64,000 nt of DNA from contig CAJQUN010000140.1 of the NCBI GenBank assembly GCA_907163345.1, forward strand, positions 1 through 64,000. Direction: 5' to 3'. Numbering within the stretch: the stretch's first letter is position 1; the number at the start of each line of letters is the position of its first letter. This stretch comes from Haberlea rhodopensis. Lineage: Eukaryota > Streptophyta > Magnoliopsida > Lamiales > Gesneriaceae. Made by a program: the position numbers and the translations under genes. Below the pieces are notes generated by a model, which saw only the letters and a program-made list of their open reading frames with translations, was not told the origin of the DNA and ran no database searches. This document shows positions 12,219-23,671 of this stretch, piece by piece.

Positions 12219-13300
12219 TTGTTTTTGTTTTTATTTATTTATTTCAAACAAATTATGATATTTCTATTATATTGTTTTGTCTTTCTTGCGAGGTTCTTGT
12301 GATGTTTCATCACCAAGTCTTCAAAACTTTTGCCCAACAACCTTCCGAGCCATTCTACGCAGTTTCGGACAGATTCAATAATTTGGAGAACACGTCCCGG
12401 TACCAAGGTTTTTCGAACTATGCCATTCTTCAATATTTGTTCAATGGATTGGATGCGGATACACAATGATGGGATTGAAGGGAGCTTTGGCAGCTGGGAG
12501 TCCTCTGTTTGATAGAGACGAGGATAGAGTGTTGCAACTGTTCATTGATATGGCGAACTTCGACCACCATTGGCATGGGATCCTTCACTGCATGGTTGGA
12601 GCCACCAATACCCACCAGTGCCTCACTACCCTCAATTTACACACCAACCATTCGATCATCAAGGAGAGGAAAGGGATGGTTTTGAAGGTGACATGACTCA
12701 GCTAGAAGATATGGTATGCAGATTCATGGCATCAACTGAGCAACAATTAGAAAACCAGACAAATAATATACGTCACCTGGAGCAGTAAATAGTGATCCTT
12801 ATGGAAAAAATTTCAACGAGCTGCCAAGAGGAAGAGACGAGATCTACAAATGAAAGTGTGATGAATCCAGTTTGGTTACATGATGATGAATACTTCACTG
12901 ACCAAGTTTGGGGGAGTGATCTTCCTCATGATGAAGATTCAAGGGAATTAAGCCCTCCTCAATAAATTGAGCCTATTGTAGAGACGTTATCCGAGGAGTT
13001 CCCATGGGAAGATGAGCCAAGTATGAAGTTGGAGACTAATGAATTTTTCGATGAAATTGATGAGCAAACATAGATTGAGACATGTTATATGCCATATGTT
13101 GATCCGTATTTCCCATCACACTACACGCTCCAAGAGATGAAGTCAATCCAAGAATCCTTCTCCCACGCCTATCAATTCATAACAAAAGTTGTTGGAGCTA
13201 CGAACTTAAACTGTAGGCTCTAGCTAAGCTTGAGGGCATACTGAATGAAGACCCATATGTGGTATCATATGATACTTACTATAGGTGGCAACCACTCTTT
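12219..13300 (+). pseudogene. Gypsy gag remnants, rearranged
   Basis: Frames at 12300-12469 read FAQQPSEPFYAVSDRFNN and YLFNGLDADTQ, matching the gag region that in intact relatives reads like ESLYEAWERF. Further short frames follow (DMVCRFMASTEQQLENQ near 12705-12760, a typical gag C-terminal region). Stops are frequent and no protease, RT or integrase is visible. The interior is reduced to about 2.5 kb against 7-8 kb expected for an intact Athila-type element, so this copy is a deletion derivative. Confidence 0.65.
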
Positions 13301-14770
13301 GATGGTTGCTTCTAATGGTCTAGCCGGTGACTAGAATTAGTGCTCCTTAGGAGGCAACCCAAGCAATATCCTTTATTACTAAGTTTATTTAATTTTTGTT
13401 TTTTGCTTTTATTTTTATTATCTCTCGAATCGACTTTTTTATTTGTATTCTTCTCTTGTTAGGTACTCAGTTGGAGTGATGAACCCTTACAACAGCGGAG
13501 CTTTCAAAAGCCCATCACCTCAGTCCTTATGCAAGCATATTGGTAAGGGGAGTTTACTGTTTCCCTTTTGATTCTTTTACACATTGACAATGTTTGAATT
13601 AAGTTTGGAGGAGTGAATTGCATGTTTTACTTGTTTAATCTGCATGTTGTGTGCTGAATTGACACTTAAATCTTCTGATTTTTATGAGGTAATAATTTTT
13701 TTTAGGAGTTCAAACATGAGAATAATGAGGAATACTTTGAGCACATTGACAATAATGAGGAATATGTTGAGCATATTGAGTCATGATTCTGTGGATTGCA
13801 TGTTGAATAGTGATAATTGTTGTAAACTTGATGATTTGTCTTGAGCATCTTAGAGTTATCCTAGAACTTATTTGATGATGACACTTTGAGACGAAATTTT
13901 ATAGTTACAAATTTGACTTGTAAATGATCTAGGCGATCTTTGACATGTTTGAGCATTTCAAGCCTACCATGACATTAATTATTCCCTGTGTTTACATAGC
14001 ATATAATTAGACCCTAACTCGACATTTTTGTTTAATACATTATTCCATTCCTATATGAGCCTTGAATATAAAAAAAAAAGTAATCCTTACCGTAAGGGAG
14101 TATAATGAATCTCATTCGATGCACATAAATTGTTATATTTTGTACAGCTTATTGAAAAATATTGATGAAGGAGAAAAAGAGAAAAAGAGAAGAAAATGAA
14201 ATGCCTTATGAGTTAAAAGAAGTAAGACCCACAAAGGGCTAATGCATAAAGAAAAGAGCCTTGTGAAATAAATACAAAATGCAATAAGGCAAGAAAAAAA
14301 GAAGAAGAGAAGATCGAGAGGTGCTAAAAGTGGAAATACATAGATTATATTATCTTCTTTGTGCTTATTTTACATTTTCTTTGAAATCGGCACCAAAGGC
14401 CTAACCTTACAAGCGTAAAAAGACATTTGATCCAAGTATAGAGAGTGACTACATTAGTGGAGAAGTTGTTTAAAAATAGGCATATGGGATGCTCAACGAT
14501 AATCTTGACTTTAATTTGATTAGCATGATTTGATTTTGAAAATCTGCATGAAACTTGAGATGGGTTATAGCGCACACACACGTTCCGATTTTGAGATGTG
14601 TTGCTTGATTTAGGAGAAAACATGTCATGTTCATTTTTGGTATGTGTGTAAGTGAGGATTTCTGAGATAAATGCTAGTCACGAGCTAATTTGTATCAATT
14701 ATCAAGAATGAAATCTGCCTTCTGATTTAATGCTTTATCGAGGAAGATCAAGTGATAAGTTTTGGGGAGT
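13301..14770 (+). mobile_element. 3' internal region of the gypsy element, with polypurine tract
   Basis: A non-coding signature seen near the 3' end of Athila-type elements (CCTTAGGAGGCAACCCAAGC) lies at 13343-13366. TTAAGTTTGGAGGAGTG follows near 13600. The region 13880-14770 is collinear with 26690-27534. The polypurine tract TTTTGGGGAGT (14760-14770) directly precedes the right LTR. I see no env-like frame. Confidence 0.65.
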
Positions 14771-16315
14771 TGAGATAAGTGTGATTTCTACACTTATATT
14801 CGAGGATTTTATACGTATTTTATTATGATTCCTGGACGATGTATGCGCTTTTGTGTTTTTTTGTGTGTTTCAGGATATATGTCTAAGTTCATAAAAATGA
14901 AGGATTTGAGCTAAAACGATAGAAGAATGGAGAAGTTGAAGAAAACAGATAAAATCTTAATCCAAAACAAATGTCATTTCTTCTCATCGAATTTTTTCAT
15001 GTTCCATCTATATTTTGGAATATTGTCAATATGAAAGTTGTAGATCTTTTTGTTATCTTTGCATGGATAGCTGATTCGCCTAATTCTGAGATTGTACGAG
15101 AAAGTTATGACCCATGAAAGTCGATTGCCAGAAGCAGAAAAATGAGCAACAAAAATCCTGAATATATGATAGATCGCCTATAAATTGGAGATAGATCTCC
15201 TTCGGACAAAATGAAGAGGCGATATATCGTCTATACACTGGAGATCGATCGCCTTTAGAGTCCTGCTTGAATGTCTTCCTTTTTCAAAACTTTGGTCTAT
15301 CGTAGCTACTATATTTTCATGGCCTCGTCCCATCCACTGTATAATGGCATAATTTCACCACAAAAGAGGACTTTTATCAGATTTTTACCCTAGGATTGAG
15401 CCTTCATCCCATCTCCACCATCACCTTCATCCACCATCCATCCAATAATCATCCTAGTTTTGGAACAAGCCAACAAGGACATTCGGGAGACGATCGAGAA
15501 GGAAGCTTTAGAGGAAGCAAGGATCTACGAACGAAGTCAACATCGGGAGTTTTTCTTGGTCTTTGATTATTAGTTTTGTTTAGCTTTTTACGTTATTATA
15601 TTGAACTAAAGTTATTTATCAAGACTAAGGGATCCATTGATTTGATCCTATGACTTTTATAATAAACTTTGATTGAATTCCTATATCATTTACGTGTGTT
15701 GTATGATTTTAATGTTTTTGAAGGATTAGCTAACATTTGGATGATGTTAGTGTCGTACTTGAGATCGAGATATAATTTTATGATACGGAACCAATAACTC
15801 ATACCGTGGATTGCAGACTGAGATCGAGAGATGAAGTCAAATACATATGTGATAGCTATAGATATCTAGTAATCGAATGCTAGTAGTTTTCACTGATCTT
15901 AATAAAATAGTGAGAGTACACGAGAGTGACTTACTAGAATTTGATATTAGGTTTAATATAACTCGAGAGAGTTTATTAGTTAACTTCAAAGAACTCGTCA
16001 CCTTAGACATATATGGATATTCAGTTGAGGGTCATAGAGGATTATATTGGTGAACTGAGTGAATTTTTCTCGTTATCTTTTGTTTGCTTAGTTGGGTCAA
16101 TTTTAGTAGTTTAATTTCAATTATTAGTTTATGTTTATTTCACCTTCGTAGGTTAAATATAGTTGAAAGCGACTTATTTGGTACTTACCGTTAGTTCATG
16201 TGGGCTCGACAACCTGATCTTAATTATCTATACTAAAACTTGATACCATGTTCTTGCGGTTGAATTGACTTATTAAAATTGAATTGGTAAATAATTTGTG
16301 TTAAAAAGTGCGATC
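14771..16315 (+). mobile_element. Gypsy LTR, right copy of a pair
   Basis: Starts TGAGATAAGTGTG after the polypurine tract and ends GCGATCA. It is homologous throughout to 10644-12218. Hairpin units lie at 15168-15256 and a TATA box (TGTATAAT) near 15339. The 5-bp flanks (CGCCA left of the element, CTTCA right) do not match, so no target-site duplication can be claimed. Confidence 0.8.
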
Positions 16316-16615
16316 ACTTCACGCTACCGATCGATTGCTCATGAATTACCGATCGATTGGTATGTGCCAAAATTTTCTTCCTTCACAACTGCTTTAGGCC
16401 GATCGGTCGGTCGCTGCTGTAACTCAAAAAACTCCATTTTTATCTCTTCAAAACTTCACCTTTCACCCCAAACTAACAATACCACTACCTCTCTTCACAC
16501 CAAACTCCCACATACAAAACACCATAACAAATAACATCAATAACACCAATAATCAATAAAATTTGAAACTTCACAACGTTAAACTCAAAAATCACAACCA
16601 AACAATCGTCAGTTG
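16316..16615. mobile_element. LTR-like fragment with GATCGAT repeats
   Basis: Contains TACCGATCGATTG (16324-16336), TTACCGATCGATTGGTA and CCGATCGGTCGGTCG within the first 100 bases, resembling the array in the LTR at 6208-7615. The remainder is CA-rich and non-coding. Probably a truncated LTR squeezed between two other elements. Confidence 0.4.
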
Positions 16616-16792
16616 TGTTGAGCCTTAAACGCATGGTTGCGTTTAATGCTTTAAATTATCCCCGGTTAATCTTTGAGTTTTGATGATCAACAAAACTTGT
16701 ATTTGTTGTACTAATACATCTACTTAGTGTGCAGATTAAGTGATAAAAAGTGGATTGGAATGAAGGAATTCAAGTGTGCTTATTCTGGCACG

Positions 16793-17113
16793 GATCGCCC
16801 CAGACGATGGTGACCATCGCCTGAGGCGATGGCAGCCACAGGGACTTCGCCACGGCCATCGACTGGAGCGACGCCGAGGCGATGCGCAGGGGGAGATCGC
16901 CTGGCGCGATGGCATGATCGCCCGAGGCGATGCGTTGAACGCCTGAGGCGATCAGGACTTCGCCCGAGGCGATGCAAGGATCTGAGATGCTGAGGCTACG
17001 ACATTGGATTTATGCTTGGATCGCCTGAGGCGATCGGGACATTGCCTGAGGCGATGCATGATTTATGCTGACCGTTGGGGCGCGGCGATGGAGATCGCCT
17101 GAGGCGATCGACG
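16793..17113. repeat. ATCGCCTGAGGCGAT hairpin array (LTR 1)
   Basis: About ten copies, perfect or near-perfect, of a hairpin with arms ATCGCC/GGCGAT and a TGA or CGA loop. The clearest are at 16814-16832, 17021-17037 and 17094-17110. G+C content is far above the surroundings. Ends about 60 bp upstream of the TATA box. Confidence 0.9.
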
Positions 17114-17171
17114 AGTGATTTCAGCCTTTTGTGTAGCAACGGCTAGTAGGAGCCTAGGGGGCCTCCTACAC

Positions 17172-17179
17172 TATAAATA
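17172..17179 (+). promoter_or_regulatory. TATA box of LTR 1
   Basis: TATAAATA sits directly after a perfect inverted repeat (GTAGGAG...CTCCTAC) in both LTRs, a plausible core promoter for the element. The LTR 2 equivalent is at 20857-20864. Confidence 0.7.
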
Positions 17180-17895
17180 TGGATGCTTTGGAGCATTTTG
17201 AAGCTAAGGAACAAGCCTATAACTTCTACAAAGTCTTGATCAATTATTATTTCAAATTGTATTGCAATCTCCATACATTGTAGTTGTATTGGAGTTTGTA
17301 ATTCTCTTCTTTGTTAGAGTCTTGTTTGCTTCGTGTGAGTACACCGTGAAGGTGTTTTTGATTTGATCTATTGTAAAGGTCCTCCAACACCAAAGCAAGT
17401 TGGAAAATTGTAAAGTCATCAACAAGTCTAGTTGGTGCAAGTGTGTGGCTATCCTTGGAGCCCTTAAGACCAAGAAGACTAGTGAAGAGTGTTGGTAGCT
17501 AGTGAAGAGCTTTGTATACTCGTGAAGGGTATTGTGCTCGGGAAGAGCTTGTGTACTCGGGAAGAGTAGTGTGCTCGGGAAGAGCGTTGTAAACTCGGGA
17601 AGAGTTGTTGTGTGGCTAACTTGGAGCCCTCAAGGCCAAGATCGTTTATTCTAGTGGAACCTCGGTTGGAGGTTATCTAACCGGGAAGAGGAGACGTAAT
17701 CGCCAAACTTCTATAACAAATATCCTTGTCTTTTATTGCTTTATTTCCTTTACGCATTTATTTATTTTATTCTTTGCATTTATCGATTGACTAAAGGCTT
17801 CCGCAAAGCGCAAAACTATTTTATTTCTCAAACTCATTTTAAAAAGCTAAAGTAGCCAAGGAATCTCATTCACCCCCCTCTTCGATTCCAACAAG

Positions 17896-17908
17896 TGGTA
17901 TCAGAGCC
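17896..17908 (+). other. Primer binding site (initiator tRNA-Met)
   Basis: TGGTATCAGAGCC lies two bases after LTR 1, as in copia elements. Confidence 0.92.
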
Positions 17909-17940
17909 ATTTGATTTTTGTTTTAAATCAAAATCTTTTT

Positions 17941-19586
17941 ATGGCTAATCTAGCAAATGAGTTTGCTCAAGGTCAATCGACAAATCGTCCTCCGCTCTTC
18001 ACGGGTGATAATTACGGCTATTGGAAAAATAGAATTTCTCTATACATCCAATCCGTGGATTATGAGCTTTGGAAGATTATTGTGAAAGGTCTACATATTC
18101 CTTTAAAGGAAGTTGGAGGAATTAGTGTTCCCAAAGAAATGGACGATTTCACTAGAGCGGATATGATTTTAATTTCACAAAATGCTAAAGCTATTAATAT
18201 TTTGCATTGTTCTTTAGATATGAAGGAATACAACCGGATCTCGATGTGCTCAACGGCTAAGGAGATATGGGACAAATTGCAAATTTGTCATGAAGGAACC
18301 AACCAAGTGAAGGAGACAAAGATAGATCTCATACAACTCAAATATGAGACATTTGAGATGGAGTCAGGAGAATAGGTGGATTCTATGTTTAGGAGGCTCA
18401 CCCTAATCATAAACGAGCTTGCTCAACTTGGTGAGAAGTACCCACCAAAGCAAATATGGAGGAGAGCACTAAGAGCCTTGCCTAAAGAATGGGACGCAAA
18501 GAGGACGGCTATCATCGAGTCAAACAAAGGAGAAAGTGCTTCCTATGATCTTGATGAGCTCCATGGCACATTGGTGACTCATGAGCTTGAAGTTGCCACA
18601 AGGAGATAAGTAAAGAAGGAGGATAGATCCAAAAGAAATGGGATCGCCTTGGTTCGAAGGAAAGACCATTCCGATGATGAAGAAGATGATGATGATGAAG
18701 AGATGATGTTGTTCACAAAGAAGTTCAAGAAGCTCTTCAACAAACATAGCAAGTCAAAGACCTCTAGTGCAACCAAACATGAATCCGAAAATGAGGTAAC
18801 TTGTTATAATTGTCAAGATAAAGGTCATTATGCTAACAAATGCCCTAGGAAGAAGAATGAAGACAAAGGCAAGAAGAAGGCGTTTATAGCCACATGGAGT
18901 GATAGCGACTCCGATGAAGAAGAAGCCACAAATCTTTGTTTAATGGCGCTTGGAGATGAAGGAGATGAAAGCGACGATGAGGTACCTTCATTTGATGAAC
19001 TTTTAGAGTCTTATAATGAACTTATTGATGCTCTTGGCAAAACCAAGATGAGTAACAAATTACTCAAACTTGAGATTGCTAAGAAAGTGAAGAAAATAAT
19101 TCATTGAAAAATGAATTAAATTATTTAAAGATATCATTTTGCAAATTTAATGAAAGTAGTAAAAAGATGAATGAATTGCTTGGCTTGCAACGTTGTAGCT
19201 TTGATAAAGCCGGGTTAGGTTTTTCAAGCAAATCAAAATCATTTTCAAACATGTTAGCTAAAGCCAAGCATGACTCTCCTACTTGTAACTATTGTTGCAA
19301 AAATGGCCATACTAAGAATAAGTGTAGGTTTGCTAGAATCCAATACCAACCTAATAAGAGGTGGAAATGGATTCCAAAAGTGCCATTGAAAGCTAACCAT
19401 CAAGGACCCAAAAATCAAATTGGTACCAAAGAACCTCCTATTGTAAATTTATCTTGTAGGGACAAAAATGGAATGGAGGATGAAGGCACAAGCAACTCAA
19501 ATGAGGAGTTTGTATTGTTCACTACTATAGAAGAGGCGCGAGGCGTTGGACCTATGACAAGAACGAAATCTTGTCATCAAGGGTAA
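17941..19586 (+). pseudogene. Copia (SIRE/Maximus-like) gag, long, with two stops and one frameshift
   Basis: Starts MANLANEFAQGQSTNRPP and has the N-terminal gag fold of SIRE-type elements (DNYGYWKNRI, IWDKLQICHEGTNQVKE). An in-frame TAG (18373-18375) and TAA (18607-18609) interrupt one continuous frame. An acidic D/E run lies at 18660-18710 and zinc knuckle CYNCQDKGHYANKC at 18802-18843. A one-base deletion near 19090 shifts the frame; the next frame (19104-19586) has coiled-coil-like sequence and a second knuckle CNYCCKNGHTKNKC (19284-19325). A stop follows before any protease motif; no PR, INT, RT or RNase H is present. The product would assemble particles; reverse transcriptase would have to come from a relative. 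The start is chosen at 17941 because homologues begin there; 17911 is also possible. Confidence 0.9.
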
Positions 19587-20288
19587 AATTTATTTTATAC
19601 ATGTTAAAAGAGCAATTTTAAAATTCATTGGCACAAATTAATTGTGATCAATAAATATTGAAGCTCAATATTCATTGTAGTAAAATGGAATACCCCTTAG
19701 CATAATTGTTTAATGCATGATGTATGCTTATCTTTTTATAGTAAGTAACTTGACATGCCTTGCATTCAAATTTGAATTTGCTATGAGGAAATGTGCTATT
19801 ATATTGTTTGTCAACTTATCTAATGATGCATTGAGAATTATATTGTTTATTGAGCATAGATGCATGAAATCTTGGTGGAACATATGCATACTTTGCCATG
19901 TTTAGAATTCATTATTGTTTACCTTAAACGCATGTTTGTATTCCTCTATATGATTTAATCTCATTATTGGTGAGGACCATGTGTAAAATTGTTAAAATAT
20001 GGTTATGTGTCAACATATTTGAGCTATGTTTATTTAAAGTTTTATGCTTTTTGATTATCACAAAAAGGGGGAGAATTTTGTGATAAACTTGAACCTTAAT
20101 ACATGCATAGATTAAGGGTGGGAGCTTGTGTATGCATGGTTTGAGGGGGAGAGTTATTTGTTTAAAGCTTTACTTGTTTAACTTGTATGTGCTATGTAAT
20201 TGTTAAGGGGGAGTCATTTTTACTCAGATTTCATGCATATTACTTATTCAAGTTTATCAAGTTTTGTGATCATCAAAAAGGGGGAGAT
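19587..20288 (+). mobile_element. 3' untranslated interior with several polypurine tracts
   Basis: Non-coding. AAAAAGGGGGAGAA occurs at 20062-20075, related GGGGGAGAG and GGGGGAGTC near 20143 and 20205, and AAAAAGGGGGAGAT (20275-20288) abuts LTR 2. The last is the primer for plus-strand synthesis; extra upstream tracts are known in SIRE-type elements. Confidence 0.75.
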
Positions 20289-21531
20289 TGTTGAGCCTTA
20301 AACTCATGGTTGTGTTTAATGCGTTAGATTATCCCCGGTTAATCTTTGAGTTTTGATGATCAACAAAACTTGTGTTTGTTGTACTAATACATCTACTTAG
20401 TGTGCAGATTAAGTTATAAAAAGTGGATTGGAATGAAGGAATTCAAGTGTGCTTATTCTGGCACTGATCGCCCCAGGCGATGGTGACCATCGCCTGAGGC
20501 GATGGCAGCCACAGGGACTTCGCCATGGCCATCGACTGGAGCGACGCCGAGGCGATGCGCAGGGGGAGATCGCCTGGCGCGATGGCATGATCGCCCGAGG
20601 CGATGCGTTGAACGCTTGAGGCGATCAGGACTTCGCCCGAGGCGATGCAAGGATCTGAGCTGCTGAGGCTACGGCATTGGATTTATTCTTGGATCGCCTG
20701 AGGCGATCGGGACATCGCCTGAGGCGATGCGTGATTTATGCTGACCGTTGGGGCGCGGCGATGGAGATCGCCTGAGGCGATGGCTGAGACGATCGACGAG
20801 TGATTTCAGCCTTTTGTGTAGCAACGGCTAGTAGGAGCCTAGGGGGCCTCCTACACTATAAATATGGATGCTTTGGAGCATTTTGAAGCTAAGGAACAAG
20901 CCTATAACTTCTACAAAGTCTTGATCAATTATTATTTCAAATTGTATTGCAATCTCCATACATTGTAGTTGTATTGGAGTTTGTAATTCTCTTCTTTGTT
21001 AGAGTCTTGTTTGCTTCGTGTGAGTACACCGTGAAGGTGTTTTTGATTTGATCTATTGTAAAGGTCCTCCAACACCAAAGCAAGTTGGAAAATTGTAAAG
21101 TCATCAACAAGTCTAGTTGGTGCAAGTGTGTGGCTATCCTTGGAGCCCTTAAGGCCAAGAAGACTCGTGAAGAGTGTTGGTAGCTCGTGAAGAGCTTTGT
21201 ATACTCGTGAAGGGTATTGTGCTCGGGAAGAGCTTGTGTACTCGGGAAGAGTAGTGTGCTCGGGAAGAGCATTGTAAACTCGGGAAGAGTTGTTGTGTGG
21301 CTAACTTGGAGCCCTCAAGGCCAAGATCGTTTATTCTAGTGGAACCTCGGTTGGAGGTTATCTAACCGGGAAGAGGAGACGTAGGCGATTCATCGCCGAA
21401 CTTCTATAACAAATATCCTTGTCTTTTATTGCTTTATTTCCTTTACTCATCATTTATTTATTTTATTCTTTGCATTTATCGATTGACTAAAGGCTTCCGT
21501 AAAGCGCAAAACTATTTTATTTTTCAAACTC
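20289..21531 (+). mobile_element. LTR 2 of the non-autonomous copia element, 3' truncated
   Basis: Starts TGTTGAGCCTTAAAC right after the polypurine tract and follows LTR 1 closely to CAAACTCAT near 21531. The final 60 or so bases of LTR 1 (to ATTCCAACA) are missing. The next sequence is an unrelated antisense LTR. Hairpin array at 20455-20795, TATA box at 20857-20864. High LTR similarity points to a recent insertion followed by truncation. Confidence 0.88.
20455..20795. repeat. ATCGCCTGAGGCGAT hairpin array (LTR 2)
   Basis: Same array as in LTR 1 with one extra partial unit (GGCTGAGACGATCG near 20780). The difference suggests slippage or recombination between units. Confidence 0.88.
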
Positions 21532-21724
21532 ATAATTATTTTCATAATTCAATGATTCATCTCAACTATTTATCAATTCAATTATTATGACTCAATCATG
21601 ATTTTCAATCACACTCGATATCTCAAAAACGAGTCCAAATACAAAATGATACTTCATTCATAATTACCCCTTAATTATCACATTAACTCAGTTTAATTAA
21701 GATAATTAAGTTCCAGGCATCACA
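21532..21724 (-). mobile_element. Start of an antisense gypsy LTR
   Basis: On the minus strand it begins TGTGATGCCTGGAACTTAA at 21724, resembling the LTR start at 60106 (TGTGATGCCCAG). Joined directly to the truncated copia LTR 2. Confidence 0.45.
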
Positions 21725-23099
21725 ATTCTCTCATAGTAATAAAATTTCATCCCATAAATTTGAATACACTCTTATCGTAAGTGTCAAAGCTAAAGTTGGC
21801 ATACTGCCAAAATATATTATCATGGACAACATACAATCTGTATAACACAGGGTCTGAAATAGAAACACGCCACCAATGACACAATAAACTCTTATTTCAC
21901 CTATTTATATCATCTACACATGAAAATTTTTCGAGATTACCACAAAAGAAAATCAACAACGACAATCTATAAACTAGAATGCCACTTACTGTCGTACAAG
22001 TTCCACGTTTTTTCTTTCTCTTGACTCATTTTATAATCAAGTATAGGTGTTCTATTATATCGATCCACTAAGGAAAGTCTACCACCGCTCATGCAATTTC
22101 TCAAACAAAATATTTAGCTTCTTGTTTGGTAATCAACATTATCAATAAAAAGTATATAATCTGACCAAGTAGATCTAAAATCTAACACACGAGTACAAAA
22201 ATGACATACTTGGTGTACTAAACCAACTCTCTTAATACCGCAATTCTACTCCTTTAGATTCTAATATCATCTTTCAGTGATATAGCATGTATCTTTATTA
22301 ATGTCAACCATTTTCAGTTTATTGTAATGTTCCATTTCGCCATCAACCTTCCACTTAACAGTACATTGTTTTACTACTATTTGCTTATTAGCATTCAATT
22401 GTTATTCATAATCTAAGATCAGTATCTTCATACAATCAATTATCATGTATCATTTCTGTATATTTTATTATCCTATCAGTATACATGATACTACTTATCC
22501 TCCAAAATTTCGATTATGCTTCCATGATAGATACTTTATTTACCATGTATACACGGTTATTTCAACAGTAGTCGATATTATGCCAACTCCAGTCTCACTT
22601 AATGAGGTCTCGAATGATAGCATACCCTAAACATCAATCTAATCTCATCTATTATAAATAATATATTAAATATCGTTCAATTTCACAAGGTTGCATAATC
22701 CTCATGTAGGGTTTCATTTATAACTCTACATCATCAAACACTAAGTCATATTTGTTCTCATTGTCACCCTCACTATCCACTTCATCTCAATAATAATGTC
22801 ATCATTCTTTACATCAATTACACAGCATAAAAAAAATTTACAACCGCTTCTTTCAATGAAATTAATTGTCATATTTTCCAATATTGTTTCACACAGATAT
22901 AACATTATTCGTTCCTCGAACTTCAGTTCATAGTCATCCATTCTTATCAACATGGAGGAGATATTTTTTTACGATATTATGCATTCCTTGAAAATCACTT
23001 GTATATCACATTCATAACAATGCACCAACATTAATATCATATACATACTCTCATACCTGTGTAATTACAATAGCCTACAATGTACAGTCAGCATCATAA
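21725..23099. other. AT-rich stretch without recognised gene
   Basis: I see no domain on either strand. Short frames at 22445-22630 and 22953-22741 show nothing recognisable. Probably decayed retrotransposon sequence. Confidence 0.4.
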
Positions 23100-23580
23100 T
23101 ATCGTGGGTGTGTGTTTATCTTGTACGCCCAAATTAACCTTACTCAATCTCAAGGTTGATAACAAAATGTAGTAGCGTGAGTTGTGATCGATCCCACGAT
23201 GAGGTATGAATCTTTATGTTAACGAAAACAAAACAATAAAATAAAGATTGGGTTGTAAAGATTGAATTATAGTAGTTAAATTAAAAGCAAGTGATTAAAC
23301 TATTGAAAGCGATTCTTGGTATCGGTTAACTCTACCTTGAATATTATCATCTATTTAATCGATTCTCAAAGACTCAATTTTATTTGAATATTCATCAATT
23401 GGAAATTCAATACCTCCCTCACCTTATTCTTAGTCAAATAGAAACCAACGCTCAATCCAACTCTTATCAAATTATCAATCAAAACAACAGCAGTTAAGAT
23501 CAATTAAATGATAGCTTCCAAATCTAGCGAATGATGAATTTAAACAACATAAACAATAACAATTTATATTTGGTACCATG
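23100..23580 (-). mobile_element. Antisense partial copy of the LTR seen at 30231-31793
   Basis: The minus strand reads CGTGGGATCGATC, ACTCACGCTACT and TTAATTTGGGCGTACA, matching the end of the LTR at 31715-31793. Further upstream phrases (ACCGATACCAAGAATC, AAGGTGAG) also correspond in order. The U3 part is missing. Confidence 0.7.
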
Positions 23581-23671
23581 ACAATTAAAATATATTAAAT
23601 CTCAGGAACCAAAAGAGTATACCTAGTTTTTTTTAATTATTAATAAGCAGAATACACAAAATGATTATTCT

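Larger units (their letters stand above)
16616..17893 (+). mobile_element. LTR 1 of a non-autonomous copia element
   Basis: Starts TGTTGAGCCTTAAACG, ends ATTCCAACA, and is followed by a tRNA-Met primer site. It matches 20289-21531 almost base for base, apart from a few substitutions and indels (for example 12 bp near 17108 and 8 bp near 17697). It carries an ATCGCCTGAGGCGAT hairpin array (16793-17113), a GTAGGAG/CTCCTAC hairpin at 17147-17170 and a TATA box (TATAAATA, 17172-17179). The repeated GCTCGGGAAGAG phrases at 17470-17605 lie in the transcribed part. Confidence 0.9.

Noticed and set aside
10639..16320. Target-site duplication of the gypsy LTR pair
   Set aside because: CGCCA on the left and CTTCA on the right do not agree well enough; may be decayed or rearranged.
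16780..16977. Open minus-strand frame with repeated HRLGRS, present again at 20453-20650
   Set aside because: It is the antisense of the GGCGAT hairpin array and is shared only because both LTRs are copies. The repeat structure explains the open frame.
16793..17113. CRISPR-like look of evenly repeated palindromes
   Set aside because: Units are irregularly spaced, there are no unique spacers of constant length, and the context is a plant LTR.
18060..18776. Minus-strand frames opposite gag, one with a poly-serine run
   Set aside because: Antisense shadows of the copia gag; the serine run mirrors the D/E codons.
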